Positions 7,420 through 16,440 of a DNA stretch of 64,000 nucleotides are shown here, one piece after another. This DNA is from Aneurinibacillus sp. REN35 (GTDB lineage: Bacteria; Bacillota; Bacilli; Aneurinibacillales; Aneurinibacillaceae), in assembly GCF_041379945.2 (NCBI RefSeq), contig NZ_JBFTXJ020000003.1, positions 372,001-436,000 of the forward strand. The letters run 5' to 3'. Position 1 is the stretch's first letter. Each line of letters opens with the position of its first letter. The notes beneath the pieces are model-generated. The model searched no databases. It saw only the letters and a program-made list of their open reading frames with translations, and was not told where the DNA came from. The translations under genes were made by a program, and so were the position numbers.

Positions 7420-8541
7420 ATGGCAAAGCACGACAAGACGATAGAGTATGTCGGCGACTCACGTGTACCCGCTAAGAGAACGCCGAACATTGCTCCGTCT
7501 TATGCAGAGTTTCCGGGCAAATCCGAAGCGTTTTGGCCGAACTTCTTATTGAAAGAATGGATGGTTGCCGCGGTTGTTTTGATCGCGTTCCTTATCCTTA
7601 CCGTTAGTCATCCTTCACCGTTGGAAACGAAGGCTGATCCTAACAATGCAAGCTACATTCCGCTTCCGGACTGGTACTTTTTGTTCTTATACCAATTGCT
7701 GAAATATCCATGGCAATCCGGTGAATGGGTTGTATTTGGGGTAGTGGTAGTGCCGGGGATTGCGTTTGGCGCATTATTGCTTGCTCCGTGGCTTGATACA
7801 TCGCCGGAGCGCAAGCCGTCCAAGCGTCCGGTAGCGACGACGCTGATGCTTCTTTCTATCGTAAGTATTTTCTATCTAACATGGGCGGCCATTGACGAAC
7901 ACAATCGCCTGCATCCAAAAGCTGCTGGTGGGGGGGCTGGCGGTGCAGCCGCTGCAAAGCCGCCGGCTGATTTTAAACCGGATGAGATCTGGACGAAGCA
8001 AGCAAGCTGTCAGGGATGTCATGGTGGCAATATGGAAGGTGCGAACGGTCCTGCATTGTGGGATGTTGGAAGCCGTCTTGATGAAAAAGCAATTCATGAT
8101 GTGATCGTAAACGGTAGAGGAACGATGCCGGCGGGCATGTTCAATGGTTCTCCGGAAGAACTTGACCAGCTTGTGAAGTATCTTGCCAGCCTCAAAGGTG
8201 ATGGCAAGGGTGCAGCAGCTGGCGGTACTTCAGCTCCGGCTACCGAAGCGCCAAAGCCAGAAGGTGGCGACGCGAATAAAGGCGGCGAGAGTGCTGCTAC
8301 GGTTCCTACCGGGGGCACAGCTGAAGAAGGCAAAACGCTGGCAAATCAATGTCTGGCTTGCCACGGTCAAGATTTAAAGGGTGGTATGGCACCAAGCTTG
8401 GCTGGCGTTGTCGATAAGCTGAAGCCGGAAGGTGTTGTGGATATTCTGAAGAACGGACGCGGTGGGATGCCGGCATTGGGCGCTACCTGGTCTGATCAAC
8501 AGATGAGCTCCATGGTTGAGTATTTGAAAACAGTGAAGTAA
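7420..8541 (+). CDS. qcrC: Menaquinol:cytochrome c reductase b/c subunit with two cytochrome c domains
   Basis: The N-terminal part (about residues 1-160) is the subunit IV-like half of cytochrome b, including the PDWY quinol-site motif and three membrane helices. It is fused to cytochrome c modules that pass electrons onward. B. subtilis QcrC has about 255 residues and one CxxCH. This protein has 373 residues and two: C197-Q-G-C200-H201 and C311-L-A-C314-H315. Each domain ends in a similar segment (VNGRGTMPAGMF; KNGRGGMPALGA) that would supply the axial Met, and they are joined by an Ala/Pro/Gly-rich linker. The repeat suggests an internal duplication. GGGGGG precedes the ATG, and a strong terminator follows. 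Confidence 0.95.
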   Translation: MAKHDKTIEYVGDSRVPAKRTPNIAPSYAEFPGKSEAFWPNFLLKEWMVAAVVLIAFLILTVSHPSPLETKADPNNASYIPLPDWYFLFLYQLLKYPWQSGEWVVFGVVVVPGIAFGALLLAPWLDTSPERKPSKRPVATTLMLLSIVSIFYLTWAAIDEHNRLHPKAAGGGAGGAAAAKPPADFKPDEIWTKQASCQGCHGGNMEGANGPALWDVGSRLDEKAIHDVIVNGRGTMPAGMFNGSPEELDQLVKYLASLKGDGKGAAAGGTSAPATEAPKPEGGDANKGGESAATVPTGGTAEEGKTLANQCLACHGQDLKGGMAPSLAGVVDKLKPEGVVDILKNGRGGMPALGATWSDQQMSSMVEYLKTVK

Positions 8542-8545
8542 GAGA

Positions 8546-8576
8546 AGAGCCAGACGGTCCGCCGTCTGGCTTTTTT
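8546..8576 (+). terminator. Intrinsic terminator after qcrC
   Basis: A 10-bp perfect stem (AGCCAGACGG with CCGTCTGGCT) is followed by six T. It separates qcrABC from ypjA. Confidence 0.9.
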
Positions 8577-8631
8577 ACGTGAAGCAAAGTATGATACATA
8601 TGGAGAGTATACATATAAAGGATGAACAAAA

Positions 8632-9237
8632 ATGACAACAGCATGGAATTGGTTTATTGCTTCCCTTCGAGCCCCGTGGTTTCTCTGGACAATGATTATA
8701 ATTAATGGTCTTGGATCGGCATATGGATTCATCTGGTATGCTTATCAGTTGGAGATGACATCCCCTGCGTTTTTGCGTATTTTTGTTCCTGACAGCCCGA
8801 CAGCAAGCACCTTGTTTACGCTTGTGCTTATTGCGTTTCTTGTTGGACGGAGTATCCCGGGTCTTGAGGCGTTTGCTGCGGTAACGAACTTCAAATACGG
8901 CGTGTGGGCAGTCGCGGCGATTATAGGTGGAGCAGCGATGGGAGATCAGCTTAATTGGCAGCATTATATGCTGATGATCTCGCATGGGGGTATGGCGCTC
9001 GAATCTCTTTTATACGCGCGGTTTTATACGTTACGGCTCCGTCATATTCTCTATGTGGCGGCGTGGACACTTATGAACGACGTACTGGATTATACACTTG
9101 ATATTCATCCATGGCTTGCGAACGAGTTGGAGCCGTACGATCATATTGTAGGCATTCTCACAGCAGGTTTAAGCGTATTCAGTCTTGTGCTGATTTATAT
9201 GCTGACGCGTTTCTATCAGCGCAGAAGAAATTCATAA
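8632..9237 (+). CDS. ypjA: YpjA family membrane protein (DUF1405)
   Basis: The 201-aa product is a multi-pass membrane protein with about six hydrophobic segments and an opening MTTAWNWFIASLRAPWFLW that fits the DUF1405/YpjA family. Position after qcrC matches B. subtilis. The function is unknown; conserved charged and aromatic residues between helices (for example the HGGMALESLLYARF stretch) suggest more than a structural role. It probably forms an operon with ypjB 54 nt downstream. Confidence 0.82.
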   Translation: MTTAWNWFIASLRAPWFLWTMIIINGLGSAYGFIWYAYQLEMTSPAFLRIFVPDSPTASTLFTLVLIAFLVGRSIPGLEAFAAVTNFKYGVWAVAAIIGGAAMGDQLNWQHYMLMISHGGMALESLLYARFYTLRLRHILYVAAWTLMNDVLDYTLDIHPWLANELEPYDHIVGILTAGLSVFSLVLIYMLTRFYQRRRNS

Positions 9238-9291
9238 ACATATCCTTGTCCTCTACTTCATACATATGTGGTAAGAAGGGGAGGACGAGTC

Positions 9292-10134
9292 GTGAAAAAA
9301 ATCATGGTTCTTATGGGTGTTGTATTCCTCTGCGCGGTTCTTTATACGGTATGGTCTGTGTTAGACCAACGCGTCTTCTCCGCAAAAGTACCGGAGCAGA
9401 CGATGTCAGTATATCAGAAGATGGACGTGCTATCGCAAGATGTGTATCAATGGACGAAAGAAGGGAAGTATGCGGAAGTCAAGGGAAAGCTTGAGGAACT
9501 AGGGCGCCTGTTTGCAGAAACAAAACCGCCTAAAGGCTTATCAATTGAAGCGATCAATGCATTATCAGATACGATTATTAAGGCCAAACGTGCGTTTACC
9601 GCAGCCGAAGCAGATCCAAACCGACTGCTCTGGCACGCTCTGCAGCTTCGGCTGTCGATTGATAGTTTGACGCATGAGAAGCAGCCTTTATGGAAGAACT
9701 ACTATAGTTCCTATCAAGAGCATGTGAATAAGATGATGCTTCTATCAGCCAGTCGTAAACAGGGTGAGTTCTCGCGTGCCTTTGCACAAAATCTTCAATT
9801 ATATCAAACGTTAAAGCCGGCACTTACCGTTTCCATCTCGATCCAGCAGATGGAGATGCTGCATTCGATTTATAGCTTTCTTTTACAGGAGACAAGAAAG
9901 GCGGATTATAACTGGGAAGCGATGGCGAATGCCCTGACTGAACTGAATCGGCTTGTTGATATTATTTTTATCGGTGAAGATCAGTCCACATTTGCACCGG
10001 GTATACCGCCGGAATCACCGCTTCTTATCATTTCGCTTTTTGCTTCTATTGTTCTTACCTCACTTGGCTATGTAGGGTGGAAAAAGTACCGGGCGGAGCA
10101 GGAAGCAAAAAAGCGCAAGCACAGGGAGCCGTAA
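9292..10134 (+). CDS. ypjB: Sporulation protein YpjB family
   Basis: The 280-aa protein has an N-terminal signal-anchor (residues 1-22), a long helical extracytoplasmic region, and a C-terminal transmembrane helix at about residues 245-263 with a basic tail. This layout and the position after ypjA match YpjB, annotated as a sporulation protein in Bacillales. The molecular function is unknown. The start is GTG at 9292, chosen because a strong GGGGAGGA site lies 7 nt upstream; an in-frame start at 9268 has none. Confidence 0.8.
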   Translation: MKKIMVLMGVVFLCAVLYTVWSVLDQRVFSAKVPEQTMSVYQKMDVLSQDVYQWTKEGKYAEVKGKLEELGRLFAETKPPKGLSIEAINALSDTIIKAKRAFTAAEADPNRLLWHALQLRLSIDSLTHEKQPLWKNYYSSYQEHVNKMMLLSASRKQGEFSRAFAQNLQLYQTLKPALTVSISIQQMEMLHSIYSFLLQETRKADYNWEAMANALTELNRLVDIIFIGEDQSTFAPGIPPESPLLIISLFASIVLTSLGYVGWKKYRAEQEAKKRKHREP

Positions 10135-10150
10135 GCGAAACGAAATAAAA

Positions 10151-10177
10151 AAGAAGCACGCACTAGCGCATGCTTCT
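10151..10177. terminator. Bidirectional terminator between convergent ypjB and ypjC
   Basis: AAGAAGCA and TGCTTCTT form the stem, with A-rich and T-rich flanks that serve both strands. Confidence 0.82.
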
Positions 10178-10184
10178 TTTTTTG

Positions 10185-11042
10185 TTATTTCTGCAGCGGC
10201 TTTTTCTGCTCATCGAGTGTGAATCCTTCACCGAACACTTCGTGCACATCGTTAATAATAATGAAGGCATGCGGGTCTGTGCGGTGAACAAGATTTTTGA
10301 ACCGAACAATTTCATTGCGGCTGACCACACAATACAGTACCTCTTTATCAAGCCCTGTATAGCCGCCTCGTCCCTTCAATAAGGTTGCGCCTCGTCCCAT
10401 CTCCTGCATAATACGCTGTGAGATATCGACGGCATGATCAGAGATAATCATGATGGCTTTAGCGGCATAGGCCCCTTCCTGAACGAAATCAATGACGCGT
10501 GCCGCCACAAACAACGCCACGAGCGTATACATCGCCAGATCAAGGTTCAAATAATACAGAGACAGAGCGATAACGAAAATGTCAAAAATAAACATCGTTC
10601 GCCCAATGCTCCAGCCGATGTACTTGTTAACGAGTCGTGCCATAATGTCAACGCCCCCGGTTGTGCCGCCAAAACGGAAGACAATTCCAAGACCAAGCCC
10701 TACGGTTACCCCGGCATATAATGCGGCAAGCAGCGTGTCATTCTCCATCGGATGGCGAAAAGGCGAGAAAATTGTGAGGAAAAATGAGACAGCCACCGTT
10801 CCGATAATCGTATAAACGGCTGATTGCCGTCCGAGAAGCTTCCATCCAACGAACAGGAGCGGGATGTTTAACACCAGATTCGTAAGGCCGGGCTCCCAAT
10901 CGAGTGTGTATTTCAACAGCAGGGTAATCCCGGTAATGCCGCCTTCCGCCAGGCGGTTGGCGATATTGAAATAGTTAATCCCAAAGCCCATAATCGCCGA
11001 GCCGAGCAGGATGGCTACAATATTACGCAGATGATACTTCAT
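10185..11042 (-). CDS. ypjC: YitT family membrane protein
   Basis: The 285-aa protein has about five transmembrane helices (YitT/DUF161 part, residues 10-205) followed by a soluble DUF2179 domain of about 80 residues (QEMGRGATLLKGRGGYTG to the end). Family signatures include FRFGGTTGGVDIMARL. These proteins are of unknown function, and transport has been suggested but not shown. Bacillales carry several paralogues. The position matches B. subtilis ypjC. AGGAGG lies 8 nt ahead of the start. Confidence 0.85.
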   Translation of the reverse strand: MKYHLRNIVAILLGSAIMGFGINYFNIANRLAEGGITGITLLLKYTLDWEPGLTNLVLNIPLLFVGWKLLGRQSAVYTIIGTVAVSFFLTIFSPFRHPMENDTLLAALYAGVTVGLGLGIVFRFGGTTGGVDIMARLVNKYIGWSIGRTMFIFDIFVIALSLYYLNLDLAMYTLVALFVAARVIDFVQEGAYAAKAIMIISDHAVDISQRIMQEMGRGATLLKGRGGYTGLDKEVLYCVVSRNEIVRFKNLVHRTDPHAFIIINDVHEVFGEGFTLDEQKKPLQK

Positions 11043-11186
11043 AATTGTCCTCCTGTAGTAAGTCCTGAGTTTCGCGTAGTACGTGCAGAATCATAGCTAT
11101 TATACCGAGAAATTTGTCAATCTTCCACCTCTGCGGTAACATAAGAATGACATACCATATATATTGCTACAAAAGGGGGAGTTATC

Positions 11187-11531
11187 ATGCCAGACGAGGC
11201 GAAGTCCATGACCATTGCTGAGATGCAGCGTACGGTCGACGAATATATTGGACAGTTTAAAGAAGGATACTTCTCGCCATTGGCTCTTATGGCTCGCTTA
11301 ACAGAAGAAGCCGGGGAACTTGCGCGTGAAGTTAACCATTATTATGGCGAAAAACCGAAGCGAAAAGATGAAGCAGAGAATACAATTGATATGGAACTGG
11401 CAGATTGTTTGTTCATTCTTGTGTGCTTTGCCAACTCGCTCAATATCGATTTAGATAAATCATTTCACGCCATGATGCATAAGTTCAATACGCGCGATAA
11501 AGATCGGTGGACAAAAATCGACACCGAGTAA
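11187..11531 (+). CDS. ypjD: MazG-like nucleotide pyrophosphohydrolase
   Basis: The 114-aa protein is a single MazG-type helical domain that dimerises and hydrolyses nucleoside triphosphates to monophosphates plus pyrophosphate. The Mg-binding motif is visible as EEAGELARE, with the second acidic pair in MELADCLF. Size and position upstream of dapB match B. subtilis YpjD. The physiological substrate is not predictable. AAGGGGGAG precedes the ATG at 11187. Confidence 0.9.
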   Translation: MPDEAKSMTIAEMQRTVDEYIGQFKEGYFSPLALMARLTEEAGELAREVNHYYGEKPKRKDEAENTIDMELADCLFILVCFANSLNIDLDKSFHAMMHKFNTRDKDRWTKIDTE

Positions 11532-11581
11532 ACGGATTGTACATATACTAGATACCATAGGCTAAACTGGGATGTGAGCCA

Positions 11582-12121
11582 ATGGATACGGGGAAAAAGC
11601 TAGCGGGAAAACAATATGTAAAAGAAGCATATCGTGCATTGTTTGATCACGACTTTGCACGAGCGGTTCGTGCATTCGAGAAGGCAATTCAGTGCGAACC
11701 GACTAATGCGTCATACTATTTCAAACTTTCCGTTACATATGCAAGGAATCAGCAGTTGATACTGGCTATACGGGCAATTGAGCAGGCGTTGGTTCTAGAT
11801 CAGGGAAACGAAAAATTTATGCTGCAGCATCAACGTCTCGTATGCCGCCAGGTAACGGAAGAAGCAGCGCAGTATATAGAGCAAGGAGAGATCCCTCAAG
11901 CGCTTACATTAAGCAGGCAGGCGATTGATCTAGATCCACTGTATGTACGGGCGCATTATATTATGGCCTATGCCTATTTTTTACAGGGCAATTACATTCA
12001 AGCGCGTAAAGCTGCCCGTCAAGCAGTGCGATTAGATCCTGAATCGGAACTTGCAAAGCGGCTGCTTGCACGCTGCAGAGAACAAGCGATGCTGGAGAAA
12101 AAATCAAAAAAGGGGACATAA
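11582..12121 (+). CDS. Small TPR protein upstream of dapB
   Basis: This 179-aa protein contains about four TPR motifs, for example ARAVRAFEKAIQCEPTNASY and YIQARKAARQAVRLDPESEL. It is soluble and has a basic C-terminus. It starts 50 nt after ypjD and ends 2 nt before dapB, so it is very likely co-translated with dapB. I know of no equivalent at this point in B. subtilis. The role is unknown; TPR proteins act as adaptors. Confidence 0.8.
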   Translation: MDTGKKLAGKQYVKEAYRALFDHDFARAVRAFEKAIQCEPTNASYYFKLSVTYARNQQLILAIRAIEQALVLDQGNEKFMLQHQRLVCRQVTEEAAQYIEQGEIPQALTLSRQAIDLDPLYVRAHYIMAYAYFLQGNYIQARKAARQAVRLDPESELAKRLLARCREQAMLEKKSKKGT

Positions 12122-12123
12122 CA

Positions 12124-12924
12124 ATGGAACAGATTCGTGTAGCAGTAGCGGGTCCGCGCGGACGGATGGGCTCAGAGGCGGTCAAAATGATTAGCAAGGA
12201 TAATTCACTGCAGCTTGTCTGCGGTATTGATCCTAAATATGATGGGGAAGACGTTGGTGAGGTGATTGGAATAGGCAGCCTCTCAGCGCCTTTCGTGCCC
12301 GATCTCAGACAAGCCCTAGAGACGTATCGCCCGGATGTACTCGTTGATTTCACTACACCGCATGTTGTGAAGCAAAACATGCTGACAGCAATTGAGCTTG
12401 GTGTCCGCCCAGTGGTCGGTACAACCGGATTTACACCACAGGATATCGAAGAGTTAGACAAGCTGTGCCGGGAGCGGGAGATTTGCGGTATCATTGCGCC
12501 AAACTTTGCGATTGGCGCAGTCCTGATGATGAAGTTCGCGCAGGAAGCGGCCAAATACATGCCGCATGTTGAAATCATCGAACAGCACCATGATCAAAAG
12601 CTAGATGCTCCATCCGGAACTGCGGTAAAAACAGCAGAGATGATTCAAGCGGCACGCAATGAAATCAAGCAAGGTCATCCGGAAGAAAAGGAAACCATTG
12701 AAGGTGCACGCGGAGGCTATTACAATGGATTCCGCATTCATAGCGTGCGTCTGCCGGGCCTTGTTGCCCATCAGGAGGTAATTTTTGGTGCGGTTGGACA
12801 GACATTGACCATACGTCACGACTCCATTAATCGTGAGTCATTCATGCCGGGTGTCAATCTGGCAATCAAAAAATCAATGGAACATAAAGGTCTGATTTAC
12901 GGCTTAGAAAATATCATGGTATAA
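12124..12924 (+). CDS. dapB: 4-hydroxy-tetrahydrodipicolinate reductase
   Basis: DapB reduces 4-hydroxy-tetrahydrodipicolinate with NAD(P)H in the diaminopimelate and lysine pathway, which also feeds peptidoglycan and spore dipicolinate. The 266-aa protein shows the nucleotide-binding [11 protein letters not shown] at the N-terminus and the catalytic [15 protein letters not shown]. Length equals the family norm. It heads a compact run dapB-mgsA-bshB1-bshA-cca-birA in the B. subtilis order. Confidence 0.97.
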   Translation: MEQIRVAVAGPRGRMGSEAVKMISKDNSLQLVCGIDPKYDGEDVGEVIGIGSLSAPFVPDLRQALETYRPDVLVDFTTPHVVKQNMLTAIELGVRPVVGTTGFTPQDIEELDKLCREREICGIIAPNFAIGAVLMMKFAQEAAKYMPHVEIIEQHHDQKLDAPSGTAVKTAEMIQAARNEIKQGHPEEKETIEGARGGYYNGFRIHSVRLPGLVAHQEVIFGAVGQTLTIRHDSINRESFMPGVNLAIKKSMEHKGLIYGLENIMV

Positions 12925-12937
12925 AAGGGAGAGCCTA

Positions 12938-13357
12938 ATGAATATCGCACTCATTGCTCATGACAATAAGAAAAGCGAAATGGTTAACTTTACAATCGCC
13001 TACTGTGATACGTTAGCGAACCACACTGTGTATGCCACCGGTACGACTGGAACAAAGATAATGGAAGCAACAGGTCTGACTGTTCATCGTGTGTTGTCCG
13101 GCCCGATGGGCGGTGACCAGCAGATTGGAGCCTTGATTGCCCAGGATGAGATGGACTTGGTCATCTTCTTGCGTGATCCTCTGACTGCCCAGCCGCATGA
13201 ACCAGATGTAACGGCCCTGCTTCGTCTGTGTGATGTCCACAGTATTCCGCTTGCTACAAACATTGCAACAGCAGAAATGTTGATTCATGCGCTTGCACAG
13301 GGGAACTTTTCCTGGCGTGAATCTGTCCATAAATACAAAGGAGAGGATCGCACATGA
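12938..13357 (+). CDS. mgsA: Methylglyoxal synthase
   Basis: MgsA converts dihydroxyacetone phosphate to methylglyoxal, a bypass that relieves sugar-phosphate stress. The 139-aa protein has the family motifs [11 protein letters not shown] near the start, TGTTGTKI for phosphate binding, [12 protein letters not shown], and FLRDPL with the catalytic Asp. The start overlaps nothing; its stop overlaps the bshB1 ATG by 4 nt. Bacillithiol, made by the next two genes, takes part in methylglyoxal detoxification, so the clustering is sensible. Confidence 0.97.
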   Translation: MNIALIAHDNKKSEMVNFTIAYCDTLANHTVYATGTTGTKIMEATGLTVHRVLSGPMGGDQQIGALIAQDEMDLVIFLRDPLTAQPHEPDVTALLRLCDVHSIPLATNIATAEMLIHALAQGNFSWRESVHKYKGEDRT

Positions 13358-14073
13358 CTGAACAATTGCCGGAAGCGCTGTACGCACTAGCTTTTGGAGC
13401 CCATCCGGACGATGTGGAGATCGGAGCAGGAGGATTGCTCCGCAAATGGGCTAATGAGGGGAAGCGTACCGGTATTTGTGATCTCACATATGCTGAGTTA
13501 TCGTCGAACGGCACGGTAGAGCGGAGGCAGCAGGAGGCAGCTGAGGCATCACGGGTGCTTGGTATTCATACGCGGCTTAATCTTGGGTTGCCTGATCGAG
13601 GGCTTTCTCCTAATAAGGAACAGATTGAAGCGATCGCTCACGTCATCCGCCTTTATCGTCCACGTATTGTATTAATGCCTTATTGGGAGGATCGTCATCC
13701 CGATCATGGAATGTGCAGCGTAGTGGTGCGTGAAGCGGTATTTAATGCAAAAATCCGCAAGTATGAAATCGAGGGTAAGGAGGCTGCGCCTGCTCATAGA
13801 GTAGAGCATGTATTTGCTTACTTCATTAACGGGCAGACCGAGCCGCAGTTTTTAGTTGATATTAGTGAAGAGATGGAAGCGAAGATGGCAGCGCTTGGCG
13901 CTTACCGTTCACAGTTTGAGAAGGCGCCTGATTCAGTGGCGACCCCGTTGACCGAAGGATATCTTGAACGGGTTCGGGCCAGGGAGTATGTGTTTGGTCA
14001 AGCTGGCGGCGTTGCATATGCCGAAGGGTTTGTCAGCCACACTCCGCTGTTGTTGAAGAACTTCCTATCATGA
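13354..14073 (+). CDS. bshB1: Bacillithiol biosynthesis deacetylase BshB1
   Basis: BshB1 deacetylates GlcNAc-malate to GlcN-malate, the second step of bacillithiol synthesis. The 239-aa PIG-L/LmbE-type protein shows the zinc-binding [15 protein letters not shown] and the later DRHPDHGMC. The ATG overlaps the mgsA stop (ATGA), and bshA follows after 13 nt. Confidence 0.96.
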   Translation: MTEQLPEALYALAFGAHPDDVEIGAGGLLRKWANEGKRTGICDLTYAELSSNGTVERRQQEAAEASRVLGIHTRLNLGLPDRGLSPNKEQIEAIAHVIRLYRPRIVLMPYWEDRHPDHGMCSVVVREAVFNAKIRKYEIEGKEAAPAHRVEHVFAYFINGQTEPQFLVDISEEMEAKMAALGAYRSQFEKAPDSVATPLTEGYLERVRAREYVFGQAGGVAYAEGFVSHTPLLLKNFLS

Positions 14074-14086
14074 GAGGGAGCGAACG

Positions 14087-15223
14087 ATGAAAATCGGAAT
14101 TACATGTTACCCTTCCGTAGGCGGCTCCGGTGTCGTGGCAACGGAGTTGGGCAAGCTGCTGGCCGAACAAGGGCATACGGTTCATTTTATTACCTCAGGA
14201 ATGCCGTTTCGTCTTGGCAAATACTACCGGAATATTTATTTTCACGAAGTGGATGTAAATAGTTATTCAGTGTTTCAGTATCCACCGTATGATTTGACGC
14301 TGGCAAGTAGGATGGCACAAGTCGCCCAGATGGAGAATCTAGATGTATTGCATGTCCATTATGCGGTGCCGCATGCGATTTCTGCTTATTTGGCCAAACA
14401 GATGGTAGGAGATCGTCTGAAGGTTGTAACGACGCTGCATGGAACAGATATCACTGTGCTTGGTTACGATCATACGCTTAAAGATATTATCCGTTTTGGA
14501 ATTGAACAAAGCGATGCGGTGACAGCTGTCTCCCAAAGCTTGATTAATCAGACGCGTGAAGTGCTGCAGGTGGAAAAGCCGATTGATTTGGTCTATAATT
14601 TCATCGATAAAAGAGAGTATTATCCGCGTGATATGTGTGATGTGCGTGAAGAGTACGCGCCCGGCGGGGAAAAAGTATTTATTCATATTTCTAATTTCCG
14701 CAGCGTTAAGCGAACAGATGATGTGGTGCGTATTTTTCATCAGATTAAGCAGCAGGTACCGGCAAAGCTGTTGATGATTGGTGAAGGGCCTGAACTTCCT
14801 GTCGTTCGTGATCTAGCGGAGGAGCTTGGCTTGCGTGAGGATGTTATTTTTCTGGGGAAGCAGGAGGATATTGCCTGCGTGCTGTCCATGGCCGATGTCA
14901 TGCTGCTGCCATCAGAACAAGAGAGCTTCGGACTTGTAGCATTGGAGGCTATGGCATGCGGAAAGCCTGTCATAGCAAGCGATGCCGGGGGGCTGCCTGA
15001 AGTAGTGTGTGATGGAGCCACCGGTTTTGTGCTGCCGATTGGAGATATAGATGGAATGGCTAGGAAGGCGATTGAGCTTGTCACGAATGAAGAATTGTAT
15101 GAACGCCTCTCCCGCCAGTCGATGGAGCGCGCGTATCATACGTTTTGCCATAAAGAAATTACCCGTCAGTACGAAGCGATTTATCGGCGCGTACTGGCCG
15201 AAGAGACGTGTTCTAAGCGATGA
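14087..15223 (+). CDS. bshA: Bacillithiol biosynthesis glycosyltransferase BshA
   Basis: BshA joins GlcNAc from UDP-GlcNAc to L-malate, the first step in bacillithiol synthesis. The 378-aa GT4-family (GT-B fold) protein has the N-terminal loop GGSGVVATELGKLLAEQGH and the C-terminal donor-binding PSEQESFGLVALEAMACG. Length matches the family. The stop overlaps the cca start by 4 nt (ATGA). Confidence 0.96.
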   Translation: MKIGITCYPSVGGSGVVATELGKLLAEQGHTVHFITSGMPFRLGKYYRNIYFHEVDVNSYSVFQYPPYDLTLASRMAQVAQMENLDVLHVHYAVPHAISAYLAKQMVGDRLKVVTTLHGTDITVLGYDHTLKDIIRFGIEQSDAVTAVSQSLINQTREVLQVEKPIDLVYNFIDKREYYPRDMCDVREEYAPGGEKVFIHISNFRSVKRTDDVVRIFHQIKQQVPAKLLMIGEGPELPVVRDLAEELGLREDVIFLGKQEDIACVLSMADVMLLPSEQESFGLVALEAMACGKPVIASDAGGLPEVVCDGATGFVLPIGDIDGMARKAIELVTNEELYERLSRQSMERAYHTFCHKEITRQYEAIYRRVLAEETCSKR

Positions 15224-16440
15224 ATGAGCAGGTAATGAAGGCGGGCGAACACGTATTGTACACACTTGAGAAGGCCGGTCACACAGCTTATTTCGTTGGT
15301 GGATACGTGCGCGATACATTGCTTGGACGGCCTGTGCATGACTTAGACATTGCAACGTCAGCCAGGCCGGATGCGGTGATGGCCCTGTTTGCGAGAACCA
15401 TTCCTACAGGGCTTGCCCATGGAACAGTAACGGTGCTTGAGGATGGTGTTCCGCTTGAAGTAACAACGTTTCGGACGGAGAGCGGATATGCAGACCATCG
15501 GCGTCCAGATGAAGTGCGATTTGTCACAGATATTGCAGAGGATTTGGCACGCCGTGATTTTACGGTAAATGCTATGGCACTTGACTTGCGGGGGAATGTC
15601 GTAGACCCGTTTGGCGGGCAGCAGGATTTGCAGGCCCGCTTAATACGGGCGGTAGGTCGCGCGGAAGAACGCTTTGCAGAAGATGCGCTGCGTATGCTTC
15701 GCTGCCTACGCTTTGCAAGTCAGCTTGGATTTACGATTGATCCATCTACATATGAAGCGATTTGTCATCAGGCTGCTGACATCGGCTATGTTGCGGTTGA
15801 GCGTATCAGTGCGGAATGGAACAAAGCGCTTGCGGGACTGTATCCGGACGATACAGTCACATATGCATGTGCAACAGGCCTTGCCGCACATATGCCCGGC
15901 ATTAATCGGCTGCTAGAGGAGAAGCAGGTATTCAGCGCAGAAGAGAATGCGAAGCTGCGTGCTGCGCAGGGGCTTGTCCTGCGGTGGGCGTACCTGTTTC
16001 TTATCTGTGGACGGGAGACGGAAGTTGAGGCAATTCTGCGCACGCTGCGCTGTGAGAAGAAGCTCATCAAAGCCTGCCAGCAGACGGTTGCCCTGATGCT
16101 TAAAATGCAGGAATCTACTGCGTCGGACAAGCTTATGGAATGGCTGGTGGAGACCGGATTTGAAGCGGTATCTGCGGCATGGACATTATACGGAATCCAA
16201 TCGGGAACTGAACGTCATATGCCCGACCTCTCGCATCTATATGAGACGATGCAGGTGCGTTCATTGCAGGAGCTGGCGATTAACGGAGCCGATTTGCAGC
16301 GGGAGATGAGAAGGCAGGGCGGCCCATGGATTCGAGATCTGCTGGTTCAGCTTGCGCTTCATGTAAACAAGGGGCAAGTGAAAAATGAGCAGCAGGCGTT
16401 ACTACTCCGAGCGAGGATGATATTAGATGAAAATACGTGA
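15220..16440 (+). CDS. cca: CCA-adding tRNA nucleotidyltransferase
   Basis: This class II enzyme adds or repairs the 3'-CCA end of tRNAs without a template. The 406-aa protein shows the nucleotidyltransferase motif VGGYVRDTLLGR followed by the metal-binding DLDIAT, the RRDFTVNAMA motif, and the basic region after RAVGRAEERFAEDALRMLR. The C-terminal body is helical. It overlaps bshA by 4 nt and birA by 14 nt, so the run is a single operon. Confidence 0.95.
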   Translation: MNEQVMKAGEHVLYTLEKAGHTAYFVGGYVRDTLLGRPVHDLDIATSARPDAVMALFARTIPTGLAHGTVTVLEDGVPLEVTTFRTESGYADHRRPDEVRFVTDIAEDLARRDFTVNAMALDLRGNVVDPFGGQQDLQARLIRAVGRAEERFAEDALRMLRCLRFASQLGFTIDPSTYEAICHQAADIGYVAVERISAEWNKALAGLYPDDTVTYACATGLAAHMPGINRLLEEKQVFSAEENAKLRAAQGLVLRWAYLFLICGRETEVEAILRTLRCEKKLIKACQQTVALMLKMQESTASDKLMEWLVETGFEAVSAAWTLYGIQSGTERHMPDLSHLYETMQVRSLQELAINGADLQREMRRQGGPWIRDLLVQLALHVNKGQVKNEQQALLLRARMILDENT

